Below are positions 1-11,800 of a stretch of DNA of 64,000 bases, piece by piece. A model generated the notes under the pieces. It worked only from the letters and a program-made list of their open reading frames with translations. It ran no database searches and was not told where the DNA came from. The stretch is from NCBI RefSeq assembly GCF_040412425.1, contig NC_089743.1, forward strand, positions 87,791,971 through 87,855,970, in the 5' to 3' direction. A program made the translations under genes and the position numbers. Numbering within the stretch: position 1 is the first letter of the stretch; each line of letters opens with the position of its first letter. This DNA is from Macrobrachium rosenbergii. Taxonomy: Eukaryota; Arthropoda; Malacostraca; Decapoda; Palaemonidae.

Positions 1-702
1 ATCGTTTAGGGTCGGGTTACGATTTTAATGTAGGTTATCCTGCAGTTAATGGTCAGCGAATGTTTTTTCGGGAGGGTAAAATTTTGGCCAGTGTATGGAT
101 CTTTCAAATGTTTTGGGCAGATTCACAGGGATTGGGCTCTAGAACCCTTGATTGATTCACGTTAGGCAAAGATGCAAAGGCACCTACAGTTGGTTAGACC
201 ATCTGTTAATAGACATGGCCAAGTTCTCTCAGAAAGATTAAGGGGCCCCCAGTCTTATACTAAAAATTCTATTTAGATGTGGTTTGTGTCAATTTTCTGG
301 CAAGGTTTAGGGTAGTACAGTACATGTTTTGCCCCATTATTCTAACCTAACTTGCTGTAGGTTTATCCTTCATAGTACCTGCATAGGTGTACACAAGGAT
401 GATACTCTTGATTGTATGAACAATGAGGGTCAAGCTGTGGTGAACTGTAGCTATTGTCCTTTTATTTTCCACAGAATTTTACATCGTCTAACTATGTGAT
501 ACTAATTTGAAGCTGCATGCACGAGCAGTATCTTGTTCCTAAGAGGTTACCCTGTTGTATTTTGTGAATTTACAACCATTAATGTTAGGGCAAACCAGTC
601 ATTATGTTTACACGTATACCCTATCATCAATCATTATGGGGGACCCTTTTGGGAAACTTGGAGTTTTGAGTGGAGAAAACCAAAAACTAATGCTGTACAC
701 CA
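1..702. other. unassigned AT-rich DNA
   Basis: No coding exon, RNA gene or repeat structure could be recognised here. It precedes the first inverted repeat and is either intron 1 of DEK or DNA upstream of that gene. Confidence 0.4.
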
Positions 703-875
703 GTAGGAAATTTATATTTTTAAATAAGTAACTTACCAAGTAATTACATAGCTATAGTTTTTAACTAACACAGCAGCTTAAATTCAAAATTCTCGGTAAC
801 ACTTTGATTGTTTAGTGTAGGTGACCAGTCCTGCCCACCACTGGGAATACTAGGAACAACTTACCAGACAAATTC
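703..875 (-). repeat. left inverted terminal repeat of DIRS-like element
   Basis: Reads as the reverse complement of about 7,205-7,395. Shared blocks in order are CTTACCAAGTAATTACATAG, a GCAGCTT / AATTCAAAATT block, GTGTAGGTGACCAGT, then GCCCAC and TAGGAACAACT. The arms are diverged by substitutions and small indels. Confidence 0.65.
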
Positions 876-1215
876 ATTCTGTTTCTGCCGTGCTTGGTGT
901 AATCATCGAGTACTTGCAGCATCTTTGTTAATTATTTGCCGGTTATATAACCGGATTTCAGTGAAGTATCGCAGATTTCGTTAACCTTCAAGCTTATAAC
1001 CTTTCAGGATCGGTATTTTATCATCTGGTTACTTTCAAGATCTTATTCAAGCTCATATTTTTGCTATTCTTGCAAATTTGCGATCATTTGATTAATTCTC
1101 CTTTTCCGAGTAGCGTAATATTATAAACATTGCGTTCGCTCCCGAACCAATATTTTCAGTAATGATGTGCATACCTGCAAGTGTTAGATAAGTTCCTTAG
1201 TTGAGCTTGTAATCA

Positions 1216-1495
1216 GCCCTTCGTTGGCTGAGTCAGTTGAGCTTCAGACTGTCACTCGATGGGCCGGAGTTCAATTCCACCGACCGGCTGATGAAGAGTT
1301 AGAGGAATTTATTTCTGGTGATAGAAATTCATTTCTCGGTATAATGTGGTTCGGATTCCACAATAAGCTGTAAGTCCCGTTGCTAAGTAACCAATTGGTT
1401 CGTAGCCACGTAAAATAAGTCTAATCCTTCGGGCCAGCCCTAGGAGAGCTGTTAATCAGCTCAGTGGTCTGGTAAAACTAAGGTATACTTAACTT
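1216..1495 (+). mobile_element. tRNA-derived SINE
   Basis: The head has Pol III promoter boxes: an A-box-like TGGCTGAGTCAG at 1,225-1,236 and a B box GTTCAATTC at 1,269-1,277 that fits GWTCRANNC. A tRNA-unrelated body follows (GTTGCTAAGTAACCAATTGG, then GGGCCAGCCCTAGGAGAG). This layout is typical of crustacean SINEs. No functional tRNA fold is claimed. It lies inside the DIRS-like interval. Confidence 0.7.
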
Positions 1496-1639
1496 TGAGC
1501 CTGTAATCTAGGTATCGTCACACAGCCACTGGAAAGGCATCATGATGAAAGCGTAGTGTTTCAATGTGCAGTGTGAGCATCACTCAAAACTGTCGTCTTC
1601 CAGAGCACCGGTCTTCAGCCTGCTAGGCTGACGCCTCTT

Positions 1640-3480
1640 TTTGGCGCCAAGTGTTTGTCCAGTATATACTCCAATTGGAACGATCCAGGGAAATTAGCGT
1701 GGCCCCTGCACAAGGACATGCAATTTGTGAAGCTTCCACAATTTTCGATTGGCGCCTAGGTTTTTTCATTAGAAACACTGTTGTTCTTTCTTGGGCGCTA
1801 GTTCCCGATGGAACACCTGGCTCCATCTTCCAAGTAGTCGACACCAGTCCCCTTTGCCAGGCACCTACTCTGCTCATCACTCAGCTTTTTTTTTCTCTCT
1901 GTTTAAGGATTGTGACTGGCCTGTGGAGGACGATGTCCTACCGCAGAATTTTGTGGTCTGTATGAGGTGTAGTCAAGCCTACCGGATTTCCAAGTGTTCG
2001 CATGGCCATCAAGAGTCCACAGAGTTGGCAGTTGGTTTGCATGAACACGACACTGCATGATGCTTTGCGAGTTCGCTGAGTTGTCTACAATGGAGACCAA
2101 CCAGAAGGCCCGTCTTCTGAGACAGGGTTTTCTCAGTTCGGGGACTTGTGCCTCGACCTCTCTGCGGCATTTTAGGTCTTCTCACGAGTCCTCTCTCTTC
2201 GTTTGACCTTTTTTTTTTTCTTTTCTGGACTTCACATCAGTCTTGACCAAGAACGACTGTCTTGACCGAAGTACTTTGGTTACAACTGGGACAAGGTAAC
2301 ACAGTTGGACACCGTCGCCTTTTTACTATAGCCCTGGATTAAAGTCGGACCTGTAATGGTGGCTGTACATACATAGATGAAGGGAACTCCCTTCTTCTAA
2401 GCCCAGACCTAGTCTTCTACTTAACACCTCGGATCTTGGTCGAGGAACTCACGGGTCGTGCTCCCCAGATGATGGATCCTTCTCACATATGTTAGAGAGC
2501 TGCAAGCATTTCTCTTGGGAGCTTCAGTGCTTCTTGACCTTAGTTTACACCTGCACTGCGGTAGTTCTCTCTAGACGAGATTTCATTCCTATCGTATCCG
2601 TAGAGAAGAAAGGCTTGTTTTCTCTCTCATTTTCTCTCCAAGCAAGAGAACCTCTACTGTACTGTTAACAGATCGGATTTGATTTCATTCAAGTCGTTTA
2701 AAGTTCATGTGGATGAACTGAGAGCAGGTACTGTACTTCCTTACGTCCCCTGGTCTGGCGGGAGCTATGGAGTCCATGGGACTGTCTGTGATCCTATTTG
2801 CCACCTCAAGGAACCTTCGAAGCTTCAGAAAGCACCAGTACAAGGTTTTTCTTCTAGACGTATTGCCTAAACTAGTGTGGTTGCAGATGTCATTCTTCTA
2901 GCCCCATCTACCAGACTAAGTGGGCCTGTTTTGAAGCTGGGGTTGCAGTCTCTACCCCTCTTCTTGGAGACATCTATGGCCCATTTTTGGATACCCCTTC
3001 TGTACCTGAGGAGATATACATCTTTAGTACCCCATCAATAAAGGGTATTGGTACTCCATCAGTAAAGGGTATTGATCTATGCTTAACTAAGTGCTCAAGC
3101 ATAGCGGCCTAGCTTTTTACAACCATATCTGGTCTGTGACGTGTCCAAGCGAGGAAGGAATCCGGTCTTCTGGAGCCTGGATGTTTTCTGAATGACTGAC
3201 AAGTCCCTTGTTTGATCTCCGGTGTTCCTCTTCTCGGCAACCTTACATGAAAGGCACCCTTCTGAGTGACCTCTAACTTCGATTAGGACGCACTAGTGAG
3301 ATCCAAGTCATCGTTTAGAGAGGGCATTTTCACGGGGAGATGCTTTTTTCCTCGGGTTCCCTGGGATTGTTAGCCATATCAAGGATCTATTCAAGCTCTC
3401 GATCCGTTCCTTCTCCTACAGCTTTCTGGTTTTTACATGAACAGAATCAGATTAAGATCACATCCTGAAGTGCTCATTTT
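1640..3480 (+). pseudogene. decayed retroelement coding region
   Basis: Only broken frames remain. About 1,651-1,965 is open and may be a gag-like remnant. About 3,120-3,480 read across frameshifts vaguely resembles the N-terminal part of the DIRS tyrosine recombinase (an FWSLDVFL-like stretch compared with WNLDVVLRWL at 15.6 kb). A 25-bp direct repeat with AAAGGGTATTG lies near 3,030-3,080. Assignment rests on context. Confidence 0.35.
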
Positions 3481-3514
3481 TTAATGCTTAAGGAAACATT
3501 TTGCCTTTTAAGTG

Positions 3515-3658
3515 AAAGTCAAGGACATCAGAGCAGCCTCTTCCTCCTTAGCTTTCAGGCTCATTTGCCCTTTTTGTCTGTTCAACTTGGTCCTACTGGA
3601 GTTATATTCGTCCGCGTCTCTGCTTCCATTCCACATAGCCCTACTGGAAGTACAGTAA
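3515..3658 (+). pseudogene. DIRS tyrosine recombinase C-terminal fragment (copy 1)
   Basis: Read from 3,515 the frame gives KVKDIRAASSSLAFR and, further on, FHIALLEVQ before a stop. This matches the HxxR-to-Tyr end of DIRS/Ngaro-type recombinases, where the family usually has an AH-x-x-R followed by ATSLAF and a final FYL. The catalytic His position reads Lys here. The pogo-like element at 3,653 cuts in right at its end. Confidence 0.5.
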
Positions 3659-3774
3659 ATCCACGGTATTCGCAGGGGATGTGTTCCAGACCCCAAATTC
3701 ACAAATATTGTACTTGCATCAAATATATCTTAAATTGTTATCCTATCACTGTATTAATCTTTTAAAAGATACTA

Positions 3775-4567
3775 CAGGTTGTCCATCACTAATCCGGCAT
3801 CATTGGGACCTGGAAGGTGCCAGATTAGCCATTTATTAGGCTAGAGTACATGAAACCCAGTAGCTAAGCACCTCATCGTAGAATTAAAATATCCCATAGA
3901 TCAGTACAAGTTGGTTAATAAAGAAGACAATTATCAAATACAGGTAGTGCTTGAGTTACGATAATTCGACTTACAATATTTTGAGTTTACAATGGGGTTA
4001 GCAATTATACCGATACGAACATATTTAGGAAATATTTTTAGATTTCACGCAGGCTGCAGTGTACAATCAGGCAGCGAGAGAGACCAACTTACAATAGACT
4101 AATTTCTTTTCCTCCATCTCTATTCCATCTGCTAGTTAAAAAAGTAAAAGAAAATGATAATCGTATCGGAGAACAACAGTTTTGCTTGTATTTCAACCAT
4201 CGTATGGTTAAACAATTACTGTAGTTATGTTACAAATGACGTTAAGTACTGTACAATAGGACTGATATATTTTTTACACTATACCCTTATTTCCTTTGGA
4301 GAAAAGCTTGGCAGGGAAATATACTGCTACAGTAACTTTAAGCTGCAAGTTGAAGCTGAGAAAATAATGTTCAAGCTGCTAATGACTATAAATTATCGTG
4401 CATCGGCAACATGGATGAAACTCGACCATAAATAAAATTGGAGAGAATGTATTTTAATAAAAACTACTGGGCATAAAAGAGTACATATTACTGCTGTTTT
4501 CATGCCGATAAAAGATAAATACGTAAAGCTCGTATTATGATGAAATCGAGAGAAAATAGTGAACGGG

Positions 4568-4601
<34 letters not shown>

Positions 4602-5471
4602 CTCCATAAAACAAACATGCCCCAAAACGGCCAGCCGCAATTCCCACGAACGTCATCTATTAACGAAAAAGTGGCTAAATTAATTTCACAACGAGACGTA
4701 TTTGTTATATTTCAACTTAAAAATACTTCGTATAACGAAAAATATCATTGTCCCAAATAAATAAAGTATCTATATACATTTACGCTAACTAGAAGCAAGA
4801 AAAGCACTCTGAACTGAGTTAAATGTGGCGAAATAAACACCGCGTGATTGATTCACAAAACAAAACATTGATCACAATTTATAATACAAAAGCAACATGA
4901 GAATATACGCAGTTGGATACAATGCAGTAAAGCATAACTTTTTAAAAGATCCTTGAAAAAGATGCACATTCGTTATGTTGATGTTTGTATAATACTGTTA
5001 ATATGTGAATAGAGTTCAGTATAATGTAGGCTAGGCTACCGTATATGTAGCCAATACGATATACCATAGCGTAGGCTAAGCCTTGTTTGTTATTCAGTTT
5101 CTCTTTATACTGAATTATCATAAGTCAATCTGCATTGAACCCGCAGAATTAGCTGACACTAATAATTACTACACTGGTTATGTATAGAGTATACTGTGTA
5201 TCGTAGGTAGGCTACCATATATGTACAGATGGTACTGATTACATACATATATATACAACAGCAAAAGCATGCCTGTGTTTACAAACACCTCCAGTTTGTT
5301 GATGCAGCACACTGCACCACCAAATCGAAGCGGCCAGTGAGCGAGTTAGCACAGTGACCCGGGAAATTTGAAAATTAGTGCAGAAACATTACAAATTACT
5401 CTAGGCAAAATTTGTGCTGGATTACTGATTGTTCCGGACTACTGATTGCCGGATTAGTGATGGACAACCTG
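3775..5471. mobile_element. pogo-like MITE with perfect terminal inverted repeats (nested)
   Basis: The left end CAGGTTGTCCATCACTAATC and the right end are perfect inverted copies over at least 25 bp. TA flanks both sides (3,773-3,774 and 5,472-5,473). It sits inside the element at 3,653-5,993. The ends are identical, so it is younger than its host. No transposase is recognised inside. It contains a poly-T tract at 4,570-4,601. Confidence 0.8.
3941..4070 (+). mobile_element. 5' fragment of a third pogo/Tigger-like element
   Basis: Begins TA then CAGGTAGTGCTTGAGTTACG, followed by TTCGACTTACAATATTTTGAG. This resembles Tigger-like ends of the type CAGGTxxTxCTCGAxTTACGA. No matching right end was found, so it is truncated or internally deleted. 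Confidence 0.45.
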
Positions 5472-5736
5472 TATTAAACTTAATATTATTATAAAATTAT
5501 ACGTACCGTAAAATATTTTATTATAAAATGTACCCTCTAAAAATGCTCATACAGTACTATCATCCTGAAACACTTATGCATGATTTTAATATAATTTCAG
5601 TAGTACTTTAATATAATTTTAATATTTCAATAGTATAAATTCTGAGCATCTATCTTCGCTTTAATGAGGTCAGGTCTGTCCTGAATGGGGGGGAGAAAAC
5701 CAGGTTCTCTCAGGATTACGTATTACTTGATCTTAG

Positions 5737-5738
<2 letters not shown>

Positions 5739-5782
<44 letters not shown>

Positions 5783-5791
5783 TATTATTAA
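5739..5791. repeat. (ATT)n microsatellite
   Basis: About 17 uninterrupted TAT/ATT triplets with one break near 5,780. Confidence 0.95.
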
Positions 5792-6389
5792 TCTTTATAA
5801 TATTTGAAAATTAGTAAATCATTTTTAAGCATAAAAAAATATATTTAGTCATGAAACTTCAAAATACACTAATTTAGTGAATATTACCCAACGAAAGAAG
5901 TCCATGAATTGCCGAATTTTTCGCGAATAATTTTTAGATATGTTCCATAGAAAATCCTGCGAATCGTGAGAGCATGGTTGACGGGGTTTGCTGTATAGTC
6001 GTCCTCCACGTCTTGCTTCTCATCAAGTGATCTCGATCTTCTAGCTCTACAGTCTGGTGCCAGCTATAGAGCTTCCAGAGCCACGAGCTTCTAGCTCATC
6101 TGGCTCCCAGCTTGCCTGGCGCCTAGCCTGGCACCAGCTCTTGCTCTGAGCGCCTGCTAGTTCCCACGAGCTCCTGCCCGAGCTGTTAGCTCGACTGGCG
6201 CCGGCTGCAGGGCCTGACGCCAGATCATTCTCCAAGCGTTCAAGCCCTCTCCAGCTCTGTGGGAGAATAGGGAGGTCTCTGTCCTGGAGTTTTTCAGGGG
6301 ACCATCCTCTACATATGGTGTTATGGCAAGATCCGTTTCATTTGTTGACTAGAACGTGTTGCCCTCATGGACTTATAACTTGGAACACA

Positions 6390-6565
6390 CTCAGAATTAA
6401 GAGAGCAGTTTGCCTTCTTTTAAGTAAAGCTAAGGACGTCTTAATAGCTGCTACGTCTTTAGCTTGCATACATTTTATGCCTTGTACATTCATTCTACCT
6501 TCGAACTACTGGGAATGTAATCGTTCTTTGTTTCTCACTTTTTAATGGAAGTTAAACAGTGTTTA
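6390..6565 (+). pseudogene. DIRS tyrosine recombinase C-terminal fragment (copy 2)
   Basis: The frame reads KAKDVLIAATSLAC, then NYWECNRSLFLTF and, after a frameshift, YLMEV. This aligns with the same region of copy 1 (3,515-3,658) and with the better preserved recombinase ending near 16,230. It is directly followed by the 3' non-coding end of the element (6,700-7,395). Confidence 0.5.
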
Positions 6566-7204
6566 ATCTTTCAGTGCCTAGAGACCATTTCTAGTGACTA
6601 GCATGGTACCACGGAAGGAAGCATAAGATTAGTTTTTCCTACTGTCTCTTCACCATGTAATAAGGTGTCGAGTTTTTTGCGGAGGCAGGGGTTACATTGT
6701 ACCTGAAGCACCCACCACTCGGTGAATGGGTTGTGGTTTTATCTCAGTGTAGGTGACAATGTCGTCTGGTTGTTTTTATTGTGGTGCTATGCCCAGGGCA
6801 AGGGCGAGCATCTATCATGTTTTGCTAGCCATCAGAGTATTTCCTTCGCTGCAAAGTTCCCACTAAGTAGGAGGCGACCCATGGCTATACTGCCACGCCA
6901 CTACGAGTTAAGATGGGCACCTACCAGAGGCTGTATCCCAGTAGGTCTCTTAGCTGATAGGTAACAACAACATTGGTTTTCAATGCTAGCAGTTTTTTCT
7001 ATTTTCAAAATCATTAAATACTTAATGTTTTTGGAGTAGAATATGTCCATGTATCCCACCTCCTATCAATGTGGGACTCGGCTATGTAATTACTTGGTAA
7101 GTTACTTATATAAGAATGACATATTTTTATGATAAAATAAAGTTTTATATATACTTAGTAATTACATGATCGGAGCCCACCATCCTCCCTGCTGATGGAC
7201 ATAA

Positions 7205-7395
7205 GGCATGAACAGATTTGAAGTTATCTGCTAAAGTTGTTCCTACTATTCCCGCTAGTGGGCGGAACTGGTCACCTACACATACGTGTGAAGTGTTACC
7301 TGTGAAATTTTGAATTCAAGCTGCCATGTAAGTGAACTAATAGCTATGTAATTACTTGGTAAGTATATATAAAACTATTTTATGATAAAAATGTA
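7205..7395 (+). repeat. right inverted terminal repeat of DIRS-like element
   Basis: Partner of 703-875 in opposite orientation, ending with CTATGTAATTACTTGGTAAG. Just upstream (about 7,086-7,168) a second palindrome is built from the same GTAATTACTTGGTAAG motif. The same arrangement is seen at 16,734-16,818. Confidence 0.65.
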
Positions 7396-7813
7396 ATTTT
7401 CCTAGAAATTGAGCTTCCTTTCCAGCAGTAGTGAAGGGCATATTTTCCAAAAATATTTTTCAGATTTCCATTGTATCCTCTTCTACTGTTTACCAGAATA
7501 AATGGATGCTGGTTAAACTTGATAATACCTGTATACAGTACAGCAATCCCCAATTGGTGACTTTACAGTACATGCGGTTTGCCCTAGCATTCGGTAGGGT
7601 TGTCCTTGTGTCCACTTCACTCAAACACAGCACAAAAACCTTCTATGAAGAGAGTCCACTGTGTCCTAAGCACTACTAAGTTAAACTGTAAGAGGGCAAG
7701 ATTGGGTACCAAGTAGGAAGACAGTCACTGATGTTTTGGAAGTTTTTAGTGTTTGATAAAAAAAAAAGTCTCTCTCTCTCTCTCTCAATGTATTTTTTGT
7801 TTTTGTTTTATAG
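7396..7813. other. intron tail before the first recognised DEK exon
   Basis: No coding exon is recognised. A (CT)n run at 7,769-7,786 and a T-rich tract lead to the acceptor TTTTATAG ending at 7,813. The start codon of DEK is not here. Confidence 0.5.
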
Positions 7814-8030
7814 CCTTCACCAGAGCCAATTAAAACTGATGGCGTTGAAGAAGATAAGAAGACGGAAGAAAAGGTAGAGGAGGAGGCAAATGACAAGGCC
7901 GATGATGAAAAAGACAAGACAGAAGACACAACAACTACTCCTGAAAAGATGGAAACAGATGAGATAAAAGAGGTTCCAGAGCCAAAGACAGAAGCAATTG
8001 TTCCAGAAGAAATAAAAATTCCAGAGAAAG
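7814..8030 (+). CDS. DEK: DEK exon (acidic N-terminal region)
   Basis: 217 nt, entered in phase 0 after TTTTATAG, ending with donor GTGAGT, leaving one base of a split Ala codon. It encodes a Glu/Lys/Thr-rich stretch (EEDKKTEEKVEEEANDK and similar). Low complexity means the family cannot be called from this exon alone; position and phase link it to the next one. Confidence 0.8.
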
Positions 8031-8765
8031 GTGAGTTGAAGTAATCAAGCGTCAGTGTGGCATCTTTCTTCTGGTTTTGGAATTCTCTTGCTTTTATTTT
8101 TCATCTTTTAACCCTTAAGGGATGGGCTAAATATATGTTAAACACGCCCCCAGACTGGGCAGACTTTAAGGTTGGCCAATTTAAGAAAAAAAAAAAACAC
8201 ATCAGTGGAAAGAGGACGATATGCAAATGCGCATGGTGTAAGAAAAAATTCTAAAAAAAATTTCCATACTTTCCACGGAAAGTTGAAAGTGACTACAGGC
8301 CGTCCCTGGTTATTGGTGGAGGTTCCATTCTGATGGCACGACAATACCCGAAAATCGCCGATTTTCGCCACTTATCAGTGCCTCTGTTAGGTATGTATCG
8401 ACGCCGATTAGAGGAAATCTATATGGTTTTCAGCACCGAAAATTGCTGATTTTCGACGCTAGACAACCGCCGTAAAACCAGATCGCCGATAACCAGGGAC
8501 TGCCTGTATTTACAACCCTGTGTAGGGCCTCTTTTACAAAACACTCGTAACCCTGTGTAGGGCCTCTTTTACAAAACACTCGTAAAAATATGCTAATTTT
8601 ACCAAGTTAAATATTTTTTTAATTTATTTTATTGTATTTTGTAAAATTATATTTACAGCTCACACAATATCATAACATAGAACTAAAATCAGTAACAAAT
8701 TGAGTATATTTGTTTTAAAATATTTACCAGATTTACAGAGATGGGGAGATGCTGCAACATTTTGT

Positions 8766-8808
<43 letters not shown>

Positions 8809-11800
8809 CAAAATTATAATTATAGCTGACATACTATCATAAAAGATACGAACTAACACCAACAACAATCCATGGGTATATTTATGAGCAAATAAATAAA
8901 AAGACATCATGGGATAGAGAGGGGTAAAACATTCCCCAATCAAGTCTCAAGGCATACTACTCTGTTCCTCCCCCTCTCCTGTGCAGAGCTGCTACCGTTG
9001 CCATGAGTCATTTATTGACCAATGAAGTGATGAGGATCTTTCCCGTTAAATTCATCCAGGTCGTATGGCGCGTAATATTGATAAGTCATGTGAGTTAGCT
9101 CATCCATCACTCAAAACCTGTTATAGATACTCATATGATGATGCCCGTCCATTAAGGGTTAAGAGGCAGGTCTCTTGTCTCCCTCATTTGAGAGAGAATT
9201 GACACTACCATAGTTTTAAACTAAGATTTTATTTTTTTCTTCATTGCAAAAAAGTTACAGTTCTTTCATTCATGATTTATTTGTCCTTACGTCTGTAAAT
9301 GTTCATTTATATGTCTGTATTGTATTAGTTGTATATTGTGTATTATGCATTCGGGATTTATAGTAACTCGTTTTTATAAGAAATTGGACTTGAAGATTGG
9401 TGCTTGATATATTCTTATTGTACAGTGCTAATGTATGCATATATTTCAGCTGTACCATTGTATGACCAACCCCTGGAAATGAGTGGCAAGCGCGATCGTA
9501 AGAAAGTGGAACGTTTCATACAAGAAGAAAAAAAAGAGGAATTAAAGTTTGAAGGAAGTGGTACTCCCTTAGGAGATATACCATTCATTGATTTTATGCT
9601 AAAAGTAAGTGATTGTATGTTGGGCTTTTGCTAGAAATGTTTTTGGATGTATTTTGTGAAATATACTAATAGATGCTTCAAAAGTTGTCTTTATGTCTGA
9701 TAGTGTTAATGTGATATTTGCAAATGGGTGATAATTTTTTATTAGTGTAATTTTTTATATTGAACTTTTGCTTACTGCATGTATTTATTGTTCATTCCTC
9801 AGAAAACACACCAAGATGAACTAAAAATACTACACAGGGTTGCCTATGGTCGCCCAGGAAGTGGTGCAGAAATCAAGAAAAATCTCAGAAAATTCAATGG
9901 TTTTGCATTTACCAAAGAAGATAGAAAGTTTGAAGCAAAGGCTTTAAGTTTAGAAAAGTAAGTGATTCTTAGTCATTTATGTGCCCTTATGTTTGAGAAC
10001 CCTTATATATATCATGATTGACATTGCATTTTTCTACATCTAAGAACAAAATTTACAATGTGAGATTGAGAAGCTATAGCACTACATTAGAGTATCATGT
10101 ATTTTTGTCTTAGTTTTTTTTCTTTCTTTTTTTATTTGCATTAGAGTACCATGTATTTTTTTTCTCTCTTTTCTTTTAATTTGCATTGTTGTGTTATTTG
10201 TTAATACAGTCACCACCCTACTTAACAAACATTCATAGATGCAAACATACTGGGTCACAAGTTAAAATTTTGCTCTGTGCACCTACTGTGCTAGTAAGGA
10301 TTTTTGCAAAAAACAGAGCACTAGGAAAAAGAAGACCTTGTTCCTTCAACTCTTGATTATCCCGAGTGTTGTCATGGTTAGCCACCATGTTGTCTTTGTA
10401 CAGTCATGAGAATACTCGTTCATACTTGTAGAATATTCCTACTTACTTACATCTTCCCAGTTTATCCCATTCTGTGATGAATTCCCATTTTCTATATTTT
10501 CTCTCCCCCTAGGAAAAGTTTAGTATGTATTTTTGTTAATACAGTGGGCCCCCTGGTATTCATGGGGATAGGGACCGCAACCACCTGCGTTAAGCAAAAA
10601 TTCGTGTTGCTGGTATCCCCCTCTAAAAATGCTTATAACTGCCTATTTAATTAATTCAGACACCAAAGACCCACCTTTAAAAATGCTTATAATTGCCAAT
10701 TATAATATTTCAAAGTCAACTTACAACATTAGCAGAGAACTGTGTGAGGATATGGCCAACTACACATCAAGATGATTTTGAAATATTACAGTACAGCAAA
10801 GTGTTCTGGGATGAGTTTAGAGCATGTCTAAAATACGTGGGTAGCTTGTAGAACGATGTAACTACTGTTAGTACATATTGTACAATACATACGTACAAAC
10901 AAACAAAACGGTAGGTTTGCTTACACCACGGCGATCTACGTACATATTTTTTTTAGTATTTTCTTGAATGAATACACTTACTGTAATATTAATGTAAACA
11001 CAGGAAAATACAGTAATCAATATGTGTCGTGAAGTGTATTTTTGTCTTTTGAAAAATGTTTCCCAAGCATCAACAGGGATAAAATATTCTCTTGTGTATG
11101 TACATGTTACAATGATATACTAATTTTCAAATATTAATCTTAATGTAAACACATTAGTATGTTATTTCACTTACAGAATCCATTTATACTGTATTATTTT
11201 AATATGTTATCATTGTAATACCTATAAAAAAAAAAAGATTGTCCCACATTTGTAATGTTTACGTTCTGAGAATCAGCTGATTGAGGCTCACTACAATCGG
11301 AAGAATTAGGAAAATAATTTTTTAGTAGCTGAAAGAAATTAATTTATTAATGGGATTATTTTTAATTTTCTACCTGTAAATTTATGGCACAGCAATTCAT
11401 ATTTCATTGAGAGAGAGAGAGAGAACTGGGGATGGGAGTCTCAGCACAGCAGCTGGTGACGAGACTTGACTTAGTCAGCGCTGAGGAGGAGAAATTAAAC
11501 ATTAACAGTGGTACAATATTCTCTTGTGTACTGTTATATTGTGTGTGATAATCATAGAGTCCACTACTAAACTTGTAACGAAGCATGGTTCAGTAAATCA
11601 GAGAAAGGAAAAATATGGGAACATGTACTTACAGTAAAAACAATTACAGATGTCGAGACATTCGGTTTTTACTTATACAACAGTTTTTTCATTAAAAGAT
11701 ATGTATATTGCAAGAGAGAGAGAAAGGGAGGGGGACCCAGGGGAGGTTGAACTGAGGTGTTCATGTACATTGGTAAGCTGTTTTGTGGTTCTGTGGGATT

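Larger units (their letters stand above)
3653..5993. mobile_element. pogo/Tigger-like non-autonomous DNA transposon (outer)
   Basis: The left end is CAGTAAATCCACGGTATTCG preceded by TA (3,651-3,652). The right end reads GGGGTTTGCTG followed by TA (5,994-5,995). Sub-terminal GATTCGCAGG / CCTGCGAATC segments are inverted. Ends starting CAG with a TA target duplication and a GGTATTCGC motif are characteristic of Tigger-type Tc1/mariner relatives. No transposase frame is visible. The interior is largely a second element (3,775-5,471). Confidence 0.6.
703..7395 (+). mobile_element. degenerate DIRS-like (tyrosine-recombinase) retroelement, composite
   Basis: The interval is bounded by diverged inverted repeats (about 703-875 and 7,205-7,395). 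Inside lie decayed reading frames. Two separate stretches resemble the C-terminal part of a DIRS-type tyrosine recombinase (3,515-3,658 and 6,390-6,565), so at least two copies are joined or nested. DIRS elements carry inverted termini and a tyrosine recombinase instead of an integrase, and are known to be common in decapods. The part around 6,700-7,390 closely matches 16,400-17,004, the tail of another copy. Frameshifts and stops are frequent, so it is dead. It is interrupted by a SINE at 1.2 kb and by pogo-like elements at 3.65-5.99 kb. The RT part could not be defined with confidence. Confidence 0.6.
8112..9158. mobile_element. piggyBac-like MITE (TTAA target)
   Basis: TTAA at 8,108-8,111 precedes CCCTTAAGGGATGGGC. 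The right end GCCCGTCCATTAAGGG is followed by TTAA at 9,159-9,162. CCC/GGG ends flanked by TTAA are the hallmark of piggyBac elements. It is about 1.05 kb, has no transposase frame and lies in the DEK intron. It carries a pogo-like MITE, a 36-bp duplication and a poly-T tract inside. Confidence 0.75.

Noticed and set aside
1216..1300. Functional tRNA gene
   Set aside because: A and B boxes are present, but the body continues into a SINE sequence and no complete cloverleaf with acceptor stem is seen.
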